A stretch of DNA of 64,000 nt from Ariolimax columbianus (GCA_036924085.1 JAVGWX010000007.1:103712138-103776137); one strand, 5' to 3'; positions 1 through 12,007 are shown, counted from the stretch's first letter. Notes: generated by a model not told the origin, from the sequence alone. Made by a program: numbers and translations.

Positions 1-3000
1 GAGTGTGCCGAGAGGTTGGTGAGAGGTTGATGAGAGTGTGCCGAGAGGTTCATGAGAGTGTGCCGAGAGGTTGGTGAGAGTGTGCCGAGAGGTTGGTGAG
101 AGTGTGGTGAGAGGTAGATGAGAGTGTATCGAGAGGTTGTGAGAGTGTGACGAGAGGTTGGTGAGAGTGTGACGAGAGGTTGGTGAGATTGTGCCGAGAG
201 GTTGATGAGAGTGTGACGAGAGGTTGGTGAGAGTGTCTCGAGAGGTTTGCGAGAGTGTGTCGAGAGGTTGATGAGAGTGTGCCGAGAGGTTGGTGAGAGT
301 TTGGAGAGAGTGTGCCGAGAGGTTTGTGAGAGTGTGGAGAGAGGTTGGTGAGAGTGTGTCGAGAGGTTGGTGAGAGTGTGACGAGAGGTTGGTGAGAGTG
401 TCTCGAGAGGTTGGTAAGAGGTTGATGAGAGGTTTGTGAGAGGTTGATGAGATTGTGCCGAGAGGTTCATGAGAGTGTGTCGAGAGGTTGGTGAGAGTGT
501 GCCGAGAGGTTGATGAGAGTGTGTCGAGAGGTTGGTGAGAGTGTGCCGAGAGGTTGGTGAGAGGTTGATGAGAGTGTGCCGAGAGGTTCATGAGAGAGTG
601 CCGAGAGGTTGGTGAGAGTGTGCCGAGAGGTTGGTGAGAGTGTGGTGAGAGGTGAATGAGAGTGTATCGAGAGGTTGGTGAGAGTGTGACGAGAGGTTGG
701 TGAGAGTGACGAGAGGTTGGTGAGATTGTGTCGAGAGGTTGATGAGAGTGTGACGAGAGGTTGGTGAGAGTGTCTCGAGAGGTTGGCGAGAGTGTGTCGA
801 GAGGTTGATGAGAGTGTGCCGAGAGGTTGGTGAGAGTTTGGAGAGAGTGTGCCGAGAGGTTGGTGAGAGTGTGGAGAGAGGTTGGTGAGAGTGTGTCGAG
901 AGGTTGGTGATAATGTGTCGAGAGGTCGGTGAGAGTGTGCCGAGAGGTTGTTTAGAGTGTGACGAGAGGTTGGTGAGAGTGTCTCGAGAGGTTGATGAGA
1001 GTGTGTCGAGAGGTTTGCCAGAGGTTGGTGAGAGTGTATGGAGAGGTTGATTAGAGTGTGACGAGATGTTGGTGAGAGGTTGATGAGAGTGTGTCGAGAG
1101 AGTGTGGTGAGAGGTTTGGGAAAGTGTGTCGAGATGTTGGTGAGAGTGTGTCGAGAGGTTGGTGAGAGTGTGACGAGAGGTTGGTGAGAGTGTGATGAGA
1201 GGTTGGTGAGAGTGTGACGAGAGGTTGGTGAGAGTGTGTCGACAGGTTGGTGAGAGTGTGACGAGAGGTTGGTGAGAGGTTTGGGAAAGTGTGTCGAGAT
1301 GTTGGTGAGAGTGTGTCGAGAGGGGTTGTGAGAGTGTGTCGAGAGGTCGGTGAGAGGTTTGGGAAAGTGTGTCGAGATGTTTGTGAGAGTGTGTCGAAAG
1401 GTTGGTGAGAGTGTATCGAGAGGTTGGTGAGAGTGTGTCGAGAGGTTGTGAGAGTGTGGTGATAGTGTCTCGAGAGGTTGGTGAGAGTTTGATGAGAGTG
1501 TGGTGAGAGATTTGGGAAAGTGTGTCGAGATGTTGGTGAGAGTGTGTCGAGAGGTCGGTGAGAGTGTGTCGAGAGGTTGGTGAGAGTTTGTGAGAGTGTG
1601 TCGAGAGGTTGGTGAGAGTGTGTCGAGAGGTTGGTGAGAGTTTGTGAGAGTGTGTCGAGAGGTTGGTGAGAGTGTGTCGAGAGGTTGGTGAGAGTGTGTC
1701 GAGAGGTTGGCCAGAGGTTGGTGAGAGTGTATGGAGAGGTTGATGAGAGTGTGACGAGAGGTTGGTGAGATGTTGATGAGAGTGTGTCGAGAGGTTGGTG
1801 AGAGTGTGACGAGAGAGTGTGGTGAGAGTGTGTCGAGAGAGTGTGGTGAGAGGTTGATGAGAGTGTGTCGAGAGAGTGTGGTGAGAGGTCTATGAGAGTG
1901 TGTCGAGAGAGTGTGGTGAGAGGTTGATGAGAGTGTGTCGAGAGGTTGGTGACAGGTTGGTGAGAGTGTGTCGAGAGGCTGGTGAGAGTGTGGTGAGAGG
2001 TTGGTGAGAGTGTGTCGATAGGTTGGCCAGAGGTTGGTGAGAGTGTATGGAGAGGTTGATGAGAGTGTGACGAGAGGTTGGTGAGAGGTTGATGAGAGTG
2101 TGTCGAGAGGTTGGCCAGAGGTTGGTGAGAGTGTATGGAGAGGTTGATGAGAGTGTGACGAGAGATTGGTGAGAGGTTGATGAGAGTGTGTCGAGAGGTT
2201 GGCCAGAGGTTTGTGAGAGTGTATGGAGAGGTTGATGAGAGTGTGACGAGAGGTTGGTGAGAGTGTGGTGAGTTTGGTGAGAGTGTGTCGGGAGAGTGTG
2301 GTGAGAGGTTGATGAGAGTGTGTCGAGAGAATGTGGTGAGAGGTTAATGAGAGTGTGTCGAGAGGTTGGTGACAGGTTGGTGAGAGTGTGTCGAGAGGTT
2401 GGTGAGAGTGTGTCGAGAGGTTGGTGAGAGTGTGGTGAGAGTGTGTCGAGAGGTTGGTGAGAGTGTGTCGATAGGTTGGCCAGAGGTTGGTGAGAGTGTA
2501 TGGAGAGGTTGATGAGAGTGTGACGAGAGAGTGTGGTGAGAGGTTGATGAGAGTGTGACGAGAGGTTGATGAGAGTGTGTCGAGAGAGTGTGGTGAGAGG
2601 TTGATGAGAGTGTGTCGAGAGGTTTGTGAGAGGTTGATGAGAGTGTTTCGAGAGGTTGGTGAGAGTGTGGTGAGAGGTTGATGAGAGTGTGTCGAGAGGT
2701 TGGTGAGAGTGTGGTGAGAGGTTGATGAGAGTGTGTCGATAGGTTGGTGAGAGTTTGGAGAGAGTGTGCCGAGAGGTTGGTGAGAGTGTGGAGAGAGGTT
2801 GGTGAGAGTGTGCCGAGAGGTTGGTGAGAGTTTGGAGAGAGTGTGCCGAGAGGTTGGTGAGAGTGTGGAGAGAGGTTGGTGAGAGTGTGTCGAGAGGTTG
2901 GTGATAATGTGTCGAGAGGTCGGTGAGAGTGTGCCGAGAGGTTGTTTAGAGTGTGACGAGAGGTTGGTGAGAGTGTCTCGAGAGGTTGATGAGAGTGTGT

Positions 3001-6000
3001 CGAGAGGTTTGCCAGAGGTTGGTGAGAGTGTATGGAGAGGTTGATTAGAGTGTGACGAGATGTTGGTGAGAGGTTGATGAGAGTGTGTCGAGAGAGTGTG
3101 GTGAGAGGTTTGGGAAAGTGTGTCGAGATGTTGGTGAGAGTGTGTCGAGAGGTTGGTGAGAGTGTGTCGAGAGGTTGGATAGAGTGTGTCGAGAGGTTGG
3201 TGAGAGTGTGACGAGAGGTTGGTGAGAGTGTGACGAGAGGTTGGTGAGAGTGTGACGAGAGGTTGGTGAGAGTGTGTCGACAAGTTGGTGAGAGTGTGAC
3301 GAGAGGTTGGTGAGAGGTTTGGGAAAGTGTGTCGAGATGTTGGTGAGAGTGTGTCGAGAGGGGTTGTGAGAGTGTGTCGAGAGGTTTGGGAAAGTGTGTC
3401 GAGATGTTTGTGAGAGTGTGTCGAAAGGTTGGTGAGAGTGTGTCGAGAGGTTGGTGAGAGTGTGTCGAGAGGTTGTGAGAGTGTGGTGAGAGTGTCTCGA
3501 GAGGTTGGTGAGAGTTTGATGAGAGTGTGGTGAGAGATTTGGGAAAGTGTGTCGTGATGTTGGTGAGAGTGTGTCGAGAGGTCGGTGAGAGTGTGTCGAG
3601 AGGTTGGTGAGAGTTTGTGAGAGTGTGTCGAGAGGTTGGTGAGAGTGTGTCGAGAGGTTGGTGAGAGTTTGTGAGAGTGTGTCGAGAGGTTGGATAGAGT
3701 GTGTCGAGAGGTTGGTGAGAGTGTGTCGAGAGGTTGGCCAGAGGTTGGTGAGAGTGTATGGAGAGGTTGATGAGAGTGTGACGAGAGGTTGGTGAGATGT
3801 TGATGAGAGTGTGTCGAGAGGTTGGTGAGAGTGTGACGAGAGAGTGTGGTGAGAGTGTGTCGAGAGAGTGTGGTGAGAGGTTGATGAGAGTGTGTCGAGA
3901 GAGTGTGGTGAGAGGTCTATGAGAGTGTGTCGAGAGAGTGTGGTGAGAGGTTGATGAGAGTGTGTCGAGAGGTTGGTGACAGGTTGGTGAGAGTGTGTCG
4001 AGAGGCTGGTGAGAGTGTGGTGAGAGGTTGGTGAGAGTGTGTCGATAGGTTGGCCAGAGGTTGGTGAGAGTGTATGGAGAGGTTGATGAGAGTGTGACGA
4101 GAGGTTGGTGAGAGGTTGATGAGAGTGTGTCGAGAGGTTGGCCAGAGGTTGGTGAGAGTGTATGGAGAGGTTGATGAGAGTGTGACGAGAGATTGGTGAG
4201 AGGTTGATGAGAGTGTGTCGAGAGGTTGGCCAGAGGTTTGTGAGAGTGTATGGAGAGGTTGATGAGAGTGTGACGAGAGGTTGGTGAGAGTGTGGTGAGG
4301 TTGGTGAGAGTGTGTCGGAAGAGTGTGGTGAGAGGTTGATGAGAGTGTGTCGAGAGAATGTGGTGAGAGGTTAATGAGAGTGTGTCGAGAGGTTGGTGAC
4401 AGGTTGGTGAGAGTGTGTCGAGAGGTTGGTGAGAGTGTGTCGAGAGGTTGGTGAGAGTGTGGTGAGAGTGTGTCGAGAGGTTGGTGAGAGTGTGTCGATA
4501 GGTTGGCCAGAGGTTGGTGAGAGTGTATGGAGAGGTTGATGAGAGTGTGACGAGAGAGTGTGGTGAGAGGTTGATGAGAGTGTGACGAGAGGTTGATGAG
4601 AGTGTGTCGAGAGAGTGTGGTGAGAGGTTGATGAGAGTGTGTCGAGAGGTTTGTGAGAGGTTGATGAGAGTGTTTCGAGAGGTTGGTGAGAGTGTGGTGA
4701 GAGGTTGATGAGAGTGTGTCGAGAGGTTGGTGAGAGTGTGGTGAGAGGTTGATGAGAGTGTGTCGATAGGTTGGTGAGAGTGTGACGAGAGGTTGGTAAG
4801 AGGTTGATGAGAGTGTGACGAGAGGTTGGTGAGAGGTTGATGAGAGTGTGGTGAGAGGTTTGGGAAAGTGTGTCGAGAGGTTGGTGAGAGTGTGTCGAGA
4901 GGTTGGTGAGAGTGTGTCGAGAGGTCGGTGAGAGTGTGTCGAGAGATTGGTGAGAGTGTGTCGAGAGGTTGGTGAGAGTGTGCCGAGAGGTTGGTGAGAG
5001 TGTGCCGAGAGGTTTGTTACAGGTTGTTGAGAGTGTGTCGAGAGGTTGGTGAGAGTGTGTCGAGAGGTCGGTGAGAGTGTGTCGAGAGGTTGGTGAGTGT
5101 GTCGAGAGGTTGGTGAGAGTGTGCCGAGAGGTTCATGAGAGTGTGCCGAGAGGTTGGTGACAGGTTGGTGAGAGTGTGTCGAGAGGTTGGTGAGAGTGTC
5201 TCGAGAGGTTTGTGAGAGTGTGTCGAGAGGTTGGTGAGAGTGTGCCGAGAGGTTGGTGACAGGTTGGTGAGAGTGTGTCGAGAGGTTGGTGAGAGTGTCT
5301 CGCGAGGTTGGTGAGAGTGTGTCGAGAGGTTGGTGAGAATGTGCCGAGAGGTTGGTGAGAGTGTGCCGAGAGGTTGGTTAGAGGTTGATGAGAGTGTGAC
5401 GAGAGGTTGGTGAGAGTGTGTCGAGAGGTTGGTGAGATTGTGTCGAGAGGTCGGTGAGAGTGTGTCGAGAGGTTGGTGAGAGTGTGTCGAGAGGTTGGTG
5501 AGAGTGTGCCGAGAGGTTGGTGAGAGTGTGCCGAGAGGTTTGTGACAGGTTGTTGAGAGTGTGTCGAGAGGTTGGTGAGAGTGTGTCGAGAGGTCGGTGA
5601 GAGTGTGTCGAGAGGTTGGTGAGTGTGTCGAGAGGTTGGTGAGAGTGTGCCGAGATGTTGGTGAGAGTGTGCCGAGAGGTTGGTGACAGGTTGGTGAGAG
5701 TGTGTCGAGAGGTTGGTGAGAGTGTCTCGAGAGGTTGGTGAGAGTGTGTCGAGAGGTTGGTGAGAGTGTGTCGAGAGGTTGGTGAGAGTGTGGTGAGAGT
5801 GTGTCGAGAGGTTGGTGAGAGTGTGTCGATAGGTTGGCCAGAGGTTGGTGAGAGTGTATGGAGAGGTTGATGAGAGTGTGACGAGAGAGTGTGGTGAGAG
5901 GTTGATGAGAGTGTGACGAGAGGTTGATGAGAGTGTGTCGAGAGAGTGTGGTGAGAGGTTGATGAGAGTGTGTCGAGAGGTTTGTGAGAGGTTGATGAGA

Positions 6001-7698
6001 GTGTTTCGAGAGGTTGGTGAGAGTGTGGTGAGAGGTTGATGAGAGTGTGTCGAGAGGTTGGTGAGAGTGTGGTGAGAGGTTCATGAGAGTGTGTCGATAG
6101 GTTGGTGAGAGTGTGACGAGAGGTTGGTAAGAGGTTGATGAGAGTGTGACGAGAGGTTGGTGAGAGGTTGATGAGAGTGTGGTGAGAGGTTTGGGAAAGT
6201 GTGTCGAGAGGTTGGTGAGAGTGTGTCGAGAGGTTGGTGAGAGTGTGTCGAGAGGTCGGTGAGAGTGTGTCGAGAGATTGGTGAGAGTGTGTCGAGAGGT
6301 TGGTGAGAGTGTGCCGAGAGGTTGGTGAGAGTGTGCCGAGAGGTTTGTTACAGGTTGTTGAGAGTGTGTCGAGAGGTTGGTGAGAGTGTGTCGAGAGGTC
6401 GGTGAGAGTGTGTCGAGAGGTTGGTGAGTGTGTCGAGAGGTTGGTGAGAGTGTGCCGAGAGGTTCATGAGAGTGTGCCGAGAGGTTGGTGACAGGTTGGT
6501 GAGAGTGTGTCGAGAGGTTGGTGAGAGTGTCTCGAGAGGTTTGTGAGAGTGTGTCGAGAGGTTGGTGAGAGTGTGCCGAGAGGTTGGTGACAGGTTGGTG
6601 AGAGTGTGTCGAGAGGTTGGTGAGAGTGTCTCGCGAGGTTGGTGAGAGTGTGTCGAGAGGTTGGTGAGAATGTGCCGAGAGGTTGGTGAGAGTGTGCCGA
6701 GAGGTTGGTTAGAGGTTGATGAGAGTGTGACGAGAGGTTGGTGAGAGTGTGTCGAGAGGTTGGTGAGATTGTGTCGAGAGGTCGGTGAGAGTGTGTCGAG
6801 AGGTTGGTGAGAGTGTGTCGAGAGGTTGGTGAGAGTGTGCCGAGAGGTTGGTGAGAGTGTGCCGAGAGGTTTGTGACAGGTTGTTGAGAGTGTGTCGAGA
6901 GGTTGGTGAGAGTGTGTCGAGAGGTCGGTGAGAGTGTGTCGAGAGGTTGGTGAGTGTGTCGAGAGGTTGGTGAGAGTGTGCCGAGATGTTGGTGAGAGTG
7001 TGCCGAGAGGTTGGTGACAGGTTGGTGAGAGTGTGTCGAGAGGTTGGTGAGAGTGTCTCGAGAGGTTGGTGAGAGTGTGTCGAGAGGTTGGTGAGAGTGT
7101 GCCGAGAGGTTGGTGACAGGTGGGTGAGAGTGTGTCGAGAGGTTGGTGAGAGTGTGCCGAGAGGTTGGTGAGAGTGTGCCGAGAGGTTGGTTAGAGTGTG
7201 ACGAGAGGTTGGTGAGAGTGTCTCGAGAGGTTTGTGAGAGTGTCTCGAGAGGTTGATGAGAGTGTGACGAGAGGTTGGTGAGAGTGTCTCGAGAGGTTGG
7301 TTAGAGGTTGATGAGAGTGTGACGAGAGGTTGGTGAGAGGTTGATGAGAGGTTTGGGAAAGTGTGTCGAGATGTTGGTGAGAGTGTGTCGAGAGGTCGGT
7401 GAGAGTGTGTCGAGAGGTTGGTGACAGGTTGGTGAGAGTGTGTCGAGAGGTTGGTAAGAGTGTGTCGAGAGGTTGGTGAGAGTGTGTCGAGAGGTCGGTG
7501 AGAGTGTGGTGAGAGTGTGTCTAGAGGTTGGTGAGAGTGTGCCGAGAGGTTGGTGAGAGTGTGACGAGAGGTTGATGACAGGTTGGTGAGAGTGTGTAGA
7601 GAGGTTGGTGACAGGTTGGTGAGAGTGTGTCGAGAGGGTGGTGAGAGTGTGTCGAGAGGTCGGTGACAGGTTGGTGAGAGTGTGTCGAGAGGTTGGTT
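1..7698. repeat. 22-bp minisatellite, about 7.7 kb, with higher-order structure
   Basis: The whole stretch is tandem copies of a purine-rich 22-bp unit built around GAGAGTGTGTCGAGAGG followed by TTGGT or TTGATG variants. The minus strand has no stop codon in any phase of the common unit, and 22 is not divisible by 3, so a single frame reads all three phases in turn. This gives long open frames (for example 3283 down to 467) of His-Ser-Thr-Leu-Pro-rich peptide repeating every 22 residues. I treat these as artefacts, because there is no start context, no domain and no sequence unlike the repeat. Larger blocks recur with offsets of about 0.54, 2.0 and 1.33 kb. The array is truncated by the window start. 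Confidence 0.95.
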
Positions 7699-8303
7699 AG
7701 CGGATGAATGGACAAGAATGAGAGAAGAACTGAGAGCCAGTAATACATCAAGGGAAACAAAGTCTGTGTCATAGAAGTCCTTCACGATCTTAAACAACAA
7801 TGTCCCCTCTCTACTTGTTCTGTTTCGCTGTTAGAGCTCTGGAATGGACATTATTCAAGACCAGCAACTCCTCAGATTTCGTGCCTACGGGCTCGAACAA
7901 AAGATGCGCTGCTGTTGACTTGGTTATCGCCCTGGAAGCCCCCAGCGTCGACATGTCCTAGACTGTGAGACGTGCCGCAAAGACACAGAATAATACAACT
8001 TCAGAAAGAAAAAAACGCATAGCGGCCAAAATAAAGCTGAGGGAATTATTCGATATCGATTATTCGCGGTCCGTACTTTAATTTCTATGGAATCTAGTTA
8101 TAGGCGGAATAAATAAATGAAATTTTACATAAAAGGGAATAGAAATTAAAAAGAGACATTTCTGCACAACGGCTAGCGGTACTCAATGCAGATGTAACCT
8201 ATTTAGACTGGATCATTACTGGACCCAGCAAATCTGATGGGTTTACCTCGTAGTCTTGGACAACTGACTTGCAGGAGAGTACAAGATTGAAGTTCTGGTA
8301 GCC
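7699..8303. other. Unique sequence, nothing recognised
   Basis: Non-repetitive, fairly AT-rich sequence follows the end of the 22-bp array. No open frame of convincing length and no RNA gene or transposon motif was seen. Confidence 0.5.
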
Positions 8304-8467
8304 GAGTGCTACGTCTGCTAGTCCTAGCGTTACTCCTAACAGCTGAGTGCTACGTCTACTAGTTCTAGCGTTACTCCTAACAGCTGAGTGCTACGTCTGC
8401 TAGTCATAGCGTTACTCCTAACAGCTGAGTGCTACGTCTGCTAGTCCTAGCGTTACTCCAACAACGT
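8304..8467. repeat. 41-bp tandem repeat, 4 copies
   Basis: Four copies begin at 8304, 8345, 8386 and 8427, each starting GAGTGCTACGTCT and ending near CTCCTAACAGCT, with a few substitutions between copies. Confidence 0.9.
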
Positions 8468-8611
8468 TATGCACTATCTTGTTATCTATAGGCAACTATC
8501 ATCAAGTGTCAATCTCATTGACCATTACGATCAATTGCCTGGTCAAACAACATGTAACCATCAATTGCTGAAGGCTCCAACGGTACTGACGGGCATTAGT
8601 CGGTGCACACA

Positions 8612-8851
8612 GAAACAGGTGTGGGTTTGTTACCGAACTGGGACATAAACAGGTTTGGGTTTGTGACCGAACTGGGACATAAACAGGTTTGGGTGAGTGA
8701 CCGAACTGGGACATGAACAGGTGTGGGGGAGTGGCCGAGCTAGGACAGAAACATAAACAGGTTTGGGTGAGTGACCGAACTGGGACATAAACATGTATGG
8801 GGGAGTGACCGAACTGGGACATGAACAGGTGTGGGGGAGTGGCCGAGCTAG
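8612..8851. repeat. 34-bp tandem array, left part, interrupted by an LTR element
   Basis: Copies share CCGAACTGGGACATAAACAG with a 34-bp period; some longer copies carry GGCCGAGCTAGGACAG. The array stops at CTAG (8848-8851), where the LTR element begins, and resumes with CTAGGACAG at 14552. It was therefore one array before the insertion. Confidence 0.92.
8848..8851. other. Left target-site duplication (CTAG) of the LTR element
   Basis: CTAG directly precedes the 5' LTR and directly follows the 3' LTR at 14552-14555. The uninterrupted site, GAGCTAGGACAG, is present in neighbouring copies of the same array (about 8736 and 14657), so the pre-insertion sequence can be read directly. A 4-bp duplication fits integrase-mediated insertion. 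Confidence 0.88.
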
Positions 8852-9165
8852 TGTAACAGTTCCCGCCGGAGCAAGGGGAGTTTAGGATGCCTGAATATGT
8901 TAAAGCTTAAAGCTACATGAATGCATGTCAAGGTCACTCACTGTCTCAGCAAAGGAGAACAGAGTTGGGTTAAGGAATGTGGACAGGTAGAAACTGACCA
9001 CTGGCCTTCCGATTTTGGTAGGGGGAGATTGATTGACAGACGAAATTGGCAACGGGGCTTGCTGCGAGAGAATGAGTGACAAGTGTGCAAAGTGTTTCGG
9101 TCCAATTGGGATTGAAGATGACCATACCTGAGATCGATTGGTCAAGCTCTGGCCTTGCTTGAGGA

Positions 9166-9172
9166 TATATAA
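9166..9172 (+). promoter_or_regulatory. TATA-like box of the 5' LTR
   Basis: TATATAA lies about 310 bp into the LTR, in the position expected for a U3 promoter. The same heptamer is conserved in the 3' LTR at 13896-13902. Confidence 0.5.
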
Positions 9173-9695
9173 CTCGAGACAAAGTTTAGCTCAAGAGGCT
9201 GGATGAGAGATGGAGAGGGCTGGAGAGAGAGAGGCTGTATGGAGGAGAGGGGAGAGAGAGTGAGGCTGGAGAGAGAGAGACTGAATGTAGATAGTGTGTT
9301 TAACTCACCGACTTTAGATAGAGGAGCGATTGATAGACGGTTGGACGAATGTTTAGTGATAGAACAGGATCGCTCAAATAGGTGTGTGAGTTTTGCATTA
9401 ATAGATAATGTGAAAGTGTGTTTGTAAGCAAGGACACATTGTGAACGAGTTATGTCGAGATCGCCCGCCTGAGGGGATTTCAGTGAGGAAGAGTATTTGA
9501 TAAGGTGTGTTGAAGACGCAGTTAAGGCGATGTGTGTGTGATGCAATTGCAAGGCAATAGAACTGGGTTTTTATATGTGGGAATTCCATCAATAGCTAAT
9601 GCTTACAATTCCCGTTTTAGTAGAATGTTTAGTTAAGATATGTATTATATTGTGTTTGTAATTTCTCTACTCATTCTATGATATGAGTATGATTT

Positions 9696-9701
9696 AATAA
9701 A
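9696..9701 (+). promoter_or_regulatory. LTR polyadenylation signal
   Basis: AATAAA lies about 530 bp downstream of the TATA-like box; the 3' LTR copy is at 14432-14437. This spacing would make a long R region. Confidence 0.45.
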
Positions 9702-10012
9702 TATGCCACCTGATGTGTGATATGTCATTTACTGAGTATGGTCATGATGATGTGGATGAGTGTGAGAATGTTCTAAGTTAGATCACGGCCAGGGCAAAGA
9801 AATAGAGGATCTGTTACACGTTATTATTATTTTGGTGCCTGTTGACCACGGATAGTCGTGGTAGATTTATAAATATAGTGCGTGTGTAGCTATAGATCTT
9901 GATTTGCATGTTTAACACAAGTGTCGCAGTTAAATATAACTTGTGTGTGTAGTTAGGAATAGAGGAGTATCTAGTGTTAGAACCATAGACAGCTTTTCCA
10001 ATCATCTGACTG

Positions 10013-10104
10013 GTAAGTGTGACATTTTTCTTCCACCCATTGTTGTATTATTGACAAGACTTTGTGCGTACTTGACAGTCTTATAATTTTTTTGGGTGGG
10101 CCAG
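10013..10104 (+). other. Possible intron in the leader of the LTR element
   Basis: CTGGTAAGTGT at 10010-10020 matches the animal splice-donor consensus closely. A T-rich tract followed by CAG at 10102-10104 could be its acceptor, 15 bases before the ATG of the Gag-like frame. Splicing here would shorten the leader. This is prediction from consensus only. Confidence 0.3.
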
Positions 10105-10119
10105 ACGGGTTTATTCAGT

Positions 10120-11676
10120 ATGTCGAGGTTGGACAATGTTAAACAATGTTATCATTGTCTAGCTTTTGGACATTTGTCTATCGGATGCCCTAATATTCTT
10201 CGGAATATTAACAGTTCCTGGAGAAGAGGAGGACTGTTTGTCAAAAACAAGCCTTTCATGGCACGAGCTACAGTCAACGATAAGTGGGAGGACAAAAGTC
10301 AACTACAAAACCAGCTAAGAGAACTAACAGGCAGAGTCATTCGGCTGGAAAGACAGGAAAAAGATCTCCAATGGAAGCTGCGACAGCTGTTGCAACAGTT
10401 TGAAAACGGAGCTTTCACACCAGCTAGGAAGGAGAGAAGAAATCAAGGAATCACAGGAGTAAACACGGCCCAGTATTTTGGAAGGGGACAGAGTGGTAGG
10501 AAAGTGAGTAGGAAGCCCATCCAACTTCCACATTCCGATCCGTGGAGGGACAGAGGTGGAAATCTCAGGACGGACGCCTGTGGACGACTGGAAAGAGGTG
10601 TCAAAAAGGGGAGTTTGACCCAGGTGGAGAGGCCACGTCAAATGAGAGGAGGAGGAATGGTTGGGCAGAAGTTTGAATCGGGCAGATTCTTAGCCCACAA
10701 GAGGCCTTTTGCACGGTTACAGATGGAGAGGCAGGACAGGAGCTATCAAAGAGACTTTGAGCACGAGGCGGATGGACAGAAAGAAAGAGATACAGGTTTT
10801 GTGTATCCAGAAAAGTTAGGGACGGAGGGCAGGTTACGCAATGCAAACGAGACAAACGTTCGCTCAGAGGTCCAGATAAAATGTTACCGCATCGGACAGT
10901 GTAGGCCGAGAATTCAGGAAGAGGGTATTACGTCGATTAACATGGTCGGGCGTGCTGAAAGGAGCCAAGTTTACCAGGAACTTGTGGTCAAGCCTAGTAG
11001 AACATTAGTTAAAGTCGACGAAGAATCGAACAAGGAGATAGTCGGAGATTCGCCAGATAAAGAGGAAAGGAGAGGAGGAGGAATGGTGGCAGGACCAGCT
11101 ATGGTTTCGTGACCACCCAAGTCAGGTTCTAGCCATGCGGGAGAAGTGGTTGAACAGACCGAAAGAAGGGACAACCTTTCGGCCACCGAGGAAGGAAGTG
11201 GAAATGACGCACAGTTGGAATGCGAAACGGACGCACCAACAGCAGACAACAAAGGAGGAACAGAGTTTCTAAGGAAAACGAAGAAAAGGGAAAGACAGGT
11301 TAACCACAGCCAGTACAGCGAACCAGTCATCGAAGCAAAGATGAAAAGATCTCAGTTCGAGATAAGCCAACAGTCAAACGAACAGTGTGAAAAGTCTTTC
11401 CCACAAATAGTGAATACAGATGGACGGAAGGCTGAAGTAGCGGACGATGTAAGTGTACGTAACACTACCAGAGAACCGGTGGGTACGAACCAAACAGCTG
11501 TGAAACAAACAGACCAGACGATGGGCGTTTTACAGGAGGAAATCGCGCAGCAATCAGAGACAGCTGATGGGGCAGCGCATAGTCTGGTTAAAATAAGCAG
11601 TAGTGATAAGGAACGGTTGATACAATGTTTACTGACGCTAGCCAAAAACATGGAAATCAGAAATGGAATTAGGTAA
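10120..11676 (+). pseudogene. Gag-like zinc-knuckle protein of the LTR element, interrupted by one TGA
   Basis: The first ATG of the open frame is at 10120. The frame runs to a TGA at 11110-11112, then continues in the same frame to a stop at 11674-11676, about 518 codons in all. Near the N-terminus is a CX2CX4HX4C zinc knuckle (CYHCLAFGHLSIGC), the nucleic-acid-binding motif of retroelement nucleocapsids. After it come a charged stretch likely to form a short coiled coil (around RLERQEKDLQWKLRQLLQQ), a long Arg/Gly/Gln-rich low-complexity region and a hydrophilic C-terminal part. The knuckle lies at the start, whereas in typical Gag it follows matrix and capsid regions; these are either absent or were never there. 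The TGA could be inactivating or a read-through site. Knuckle function is known for the family; a role in packaging this element is inferred. Confidence 0.6.
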
Positions 11677-11888
11677 AGTCGTGTGGAGTACTTACACACA
11701 TGGGCTATCATGTGAAACTCCAGTTGATGTATGCATTTGCATACAATTTGTTTCATCTACCGTTATCCTTGGGAAACGGAGATTTGGATAATTAGGGGGT
11801 AGGGTATAGAGAAGGAGGAATGACCAGATGTTAATAAATTCCTTTGAATTCGTTGTCTCAAGTAAACGCCAGACAATGAGCGTACCAC

Positions 11889-12007
11889 GGACGGTCAGTC
11901 TGAAGCTAGACTGACCGAGATCAAAGGGACATTTCCGACCAGAGAAACGGACGGCCAGTCTGAAGCTAGACTGACGAGATCACAGGGACATTTCCGACCA
12001 GAGAAAC
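11889..12007. repeat. 60-bp tandem duplication inside the LTR element
   Basis: Two adjacent copies share GTCTGAAGCTAGACTGA and GGGACATTTCCGACCAGAG. Part of the unit (TCAGTCTGAAGCTAGACTGA) is an imperfect palindrome that could form a hairpin. Confidence 0.85.

Larger units (their letters stand above)
8852..9818 (+). repeat. 5' LTR
   Basis: It starts TGTAACAG and ends CTGTTACA, a perfect 8-base inverted terminal pair. A TATA-like box TATATAA lies at 9166-9172 and a polyadenylation signal AATAAA at 9696-9701, so U3, R and U5 can be placed in order. Short ORFs in either strand recur identically in both LTRs and are not counted as genes. Confidence 0.92.

Noticed and set aside
467..3283. Long His/Ser/Thr-rich protein on the minus strand
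   Set aside because: Pure product of the 22-bp repeat with stop-free phases; no flanking gene structure.
9142..9552. Minus-strand ORF of 136 codons, repeated at 13916-14284
   Set aside because: It lies within both LTRs, on the strand opposite to the element's ORF, and covers the U3/R region; its recurrence simply reflects the LTR duplication.
9819..9852. Primer-binding site of the LTR element (TGGTGCCTGTTGAC at about 9832)
   Set aside because: It starts with TGG as expected, but lies 13 bases past the LTR and I could not match it to a specific tRNA 3' end from sequence alone.
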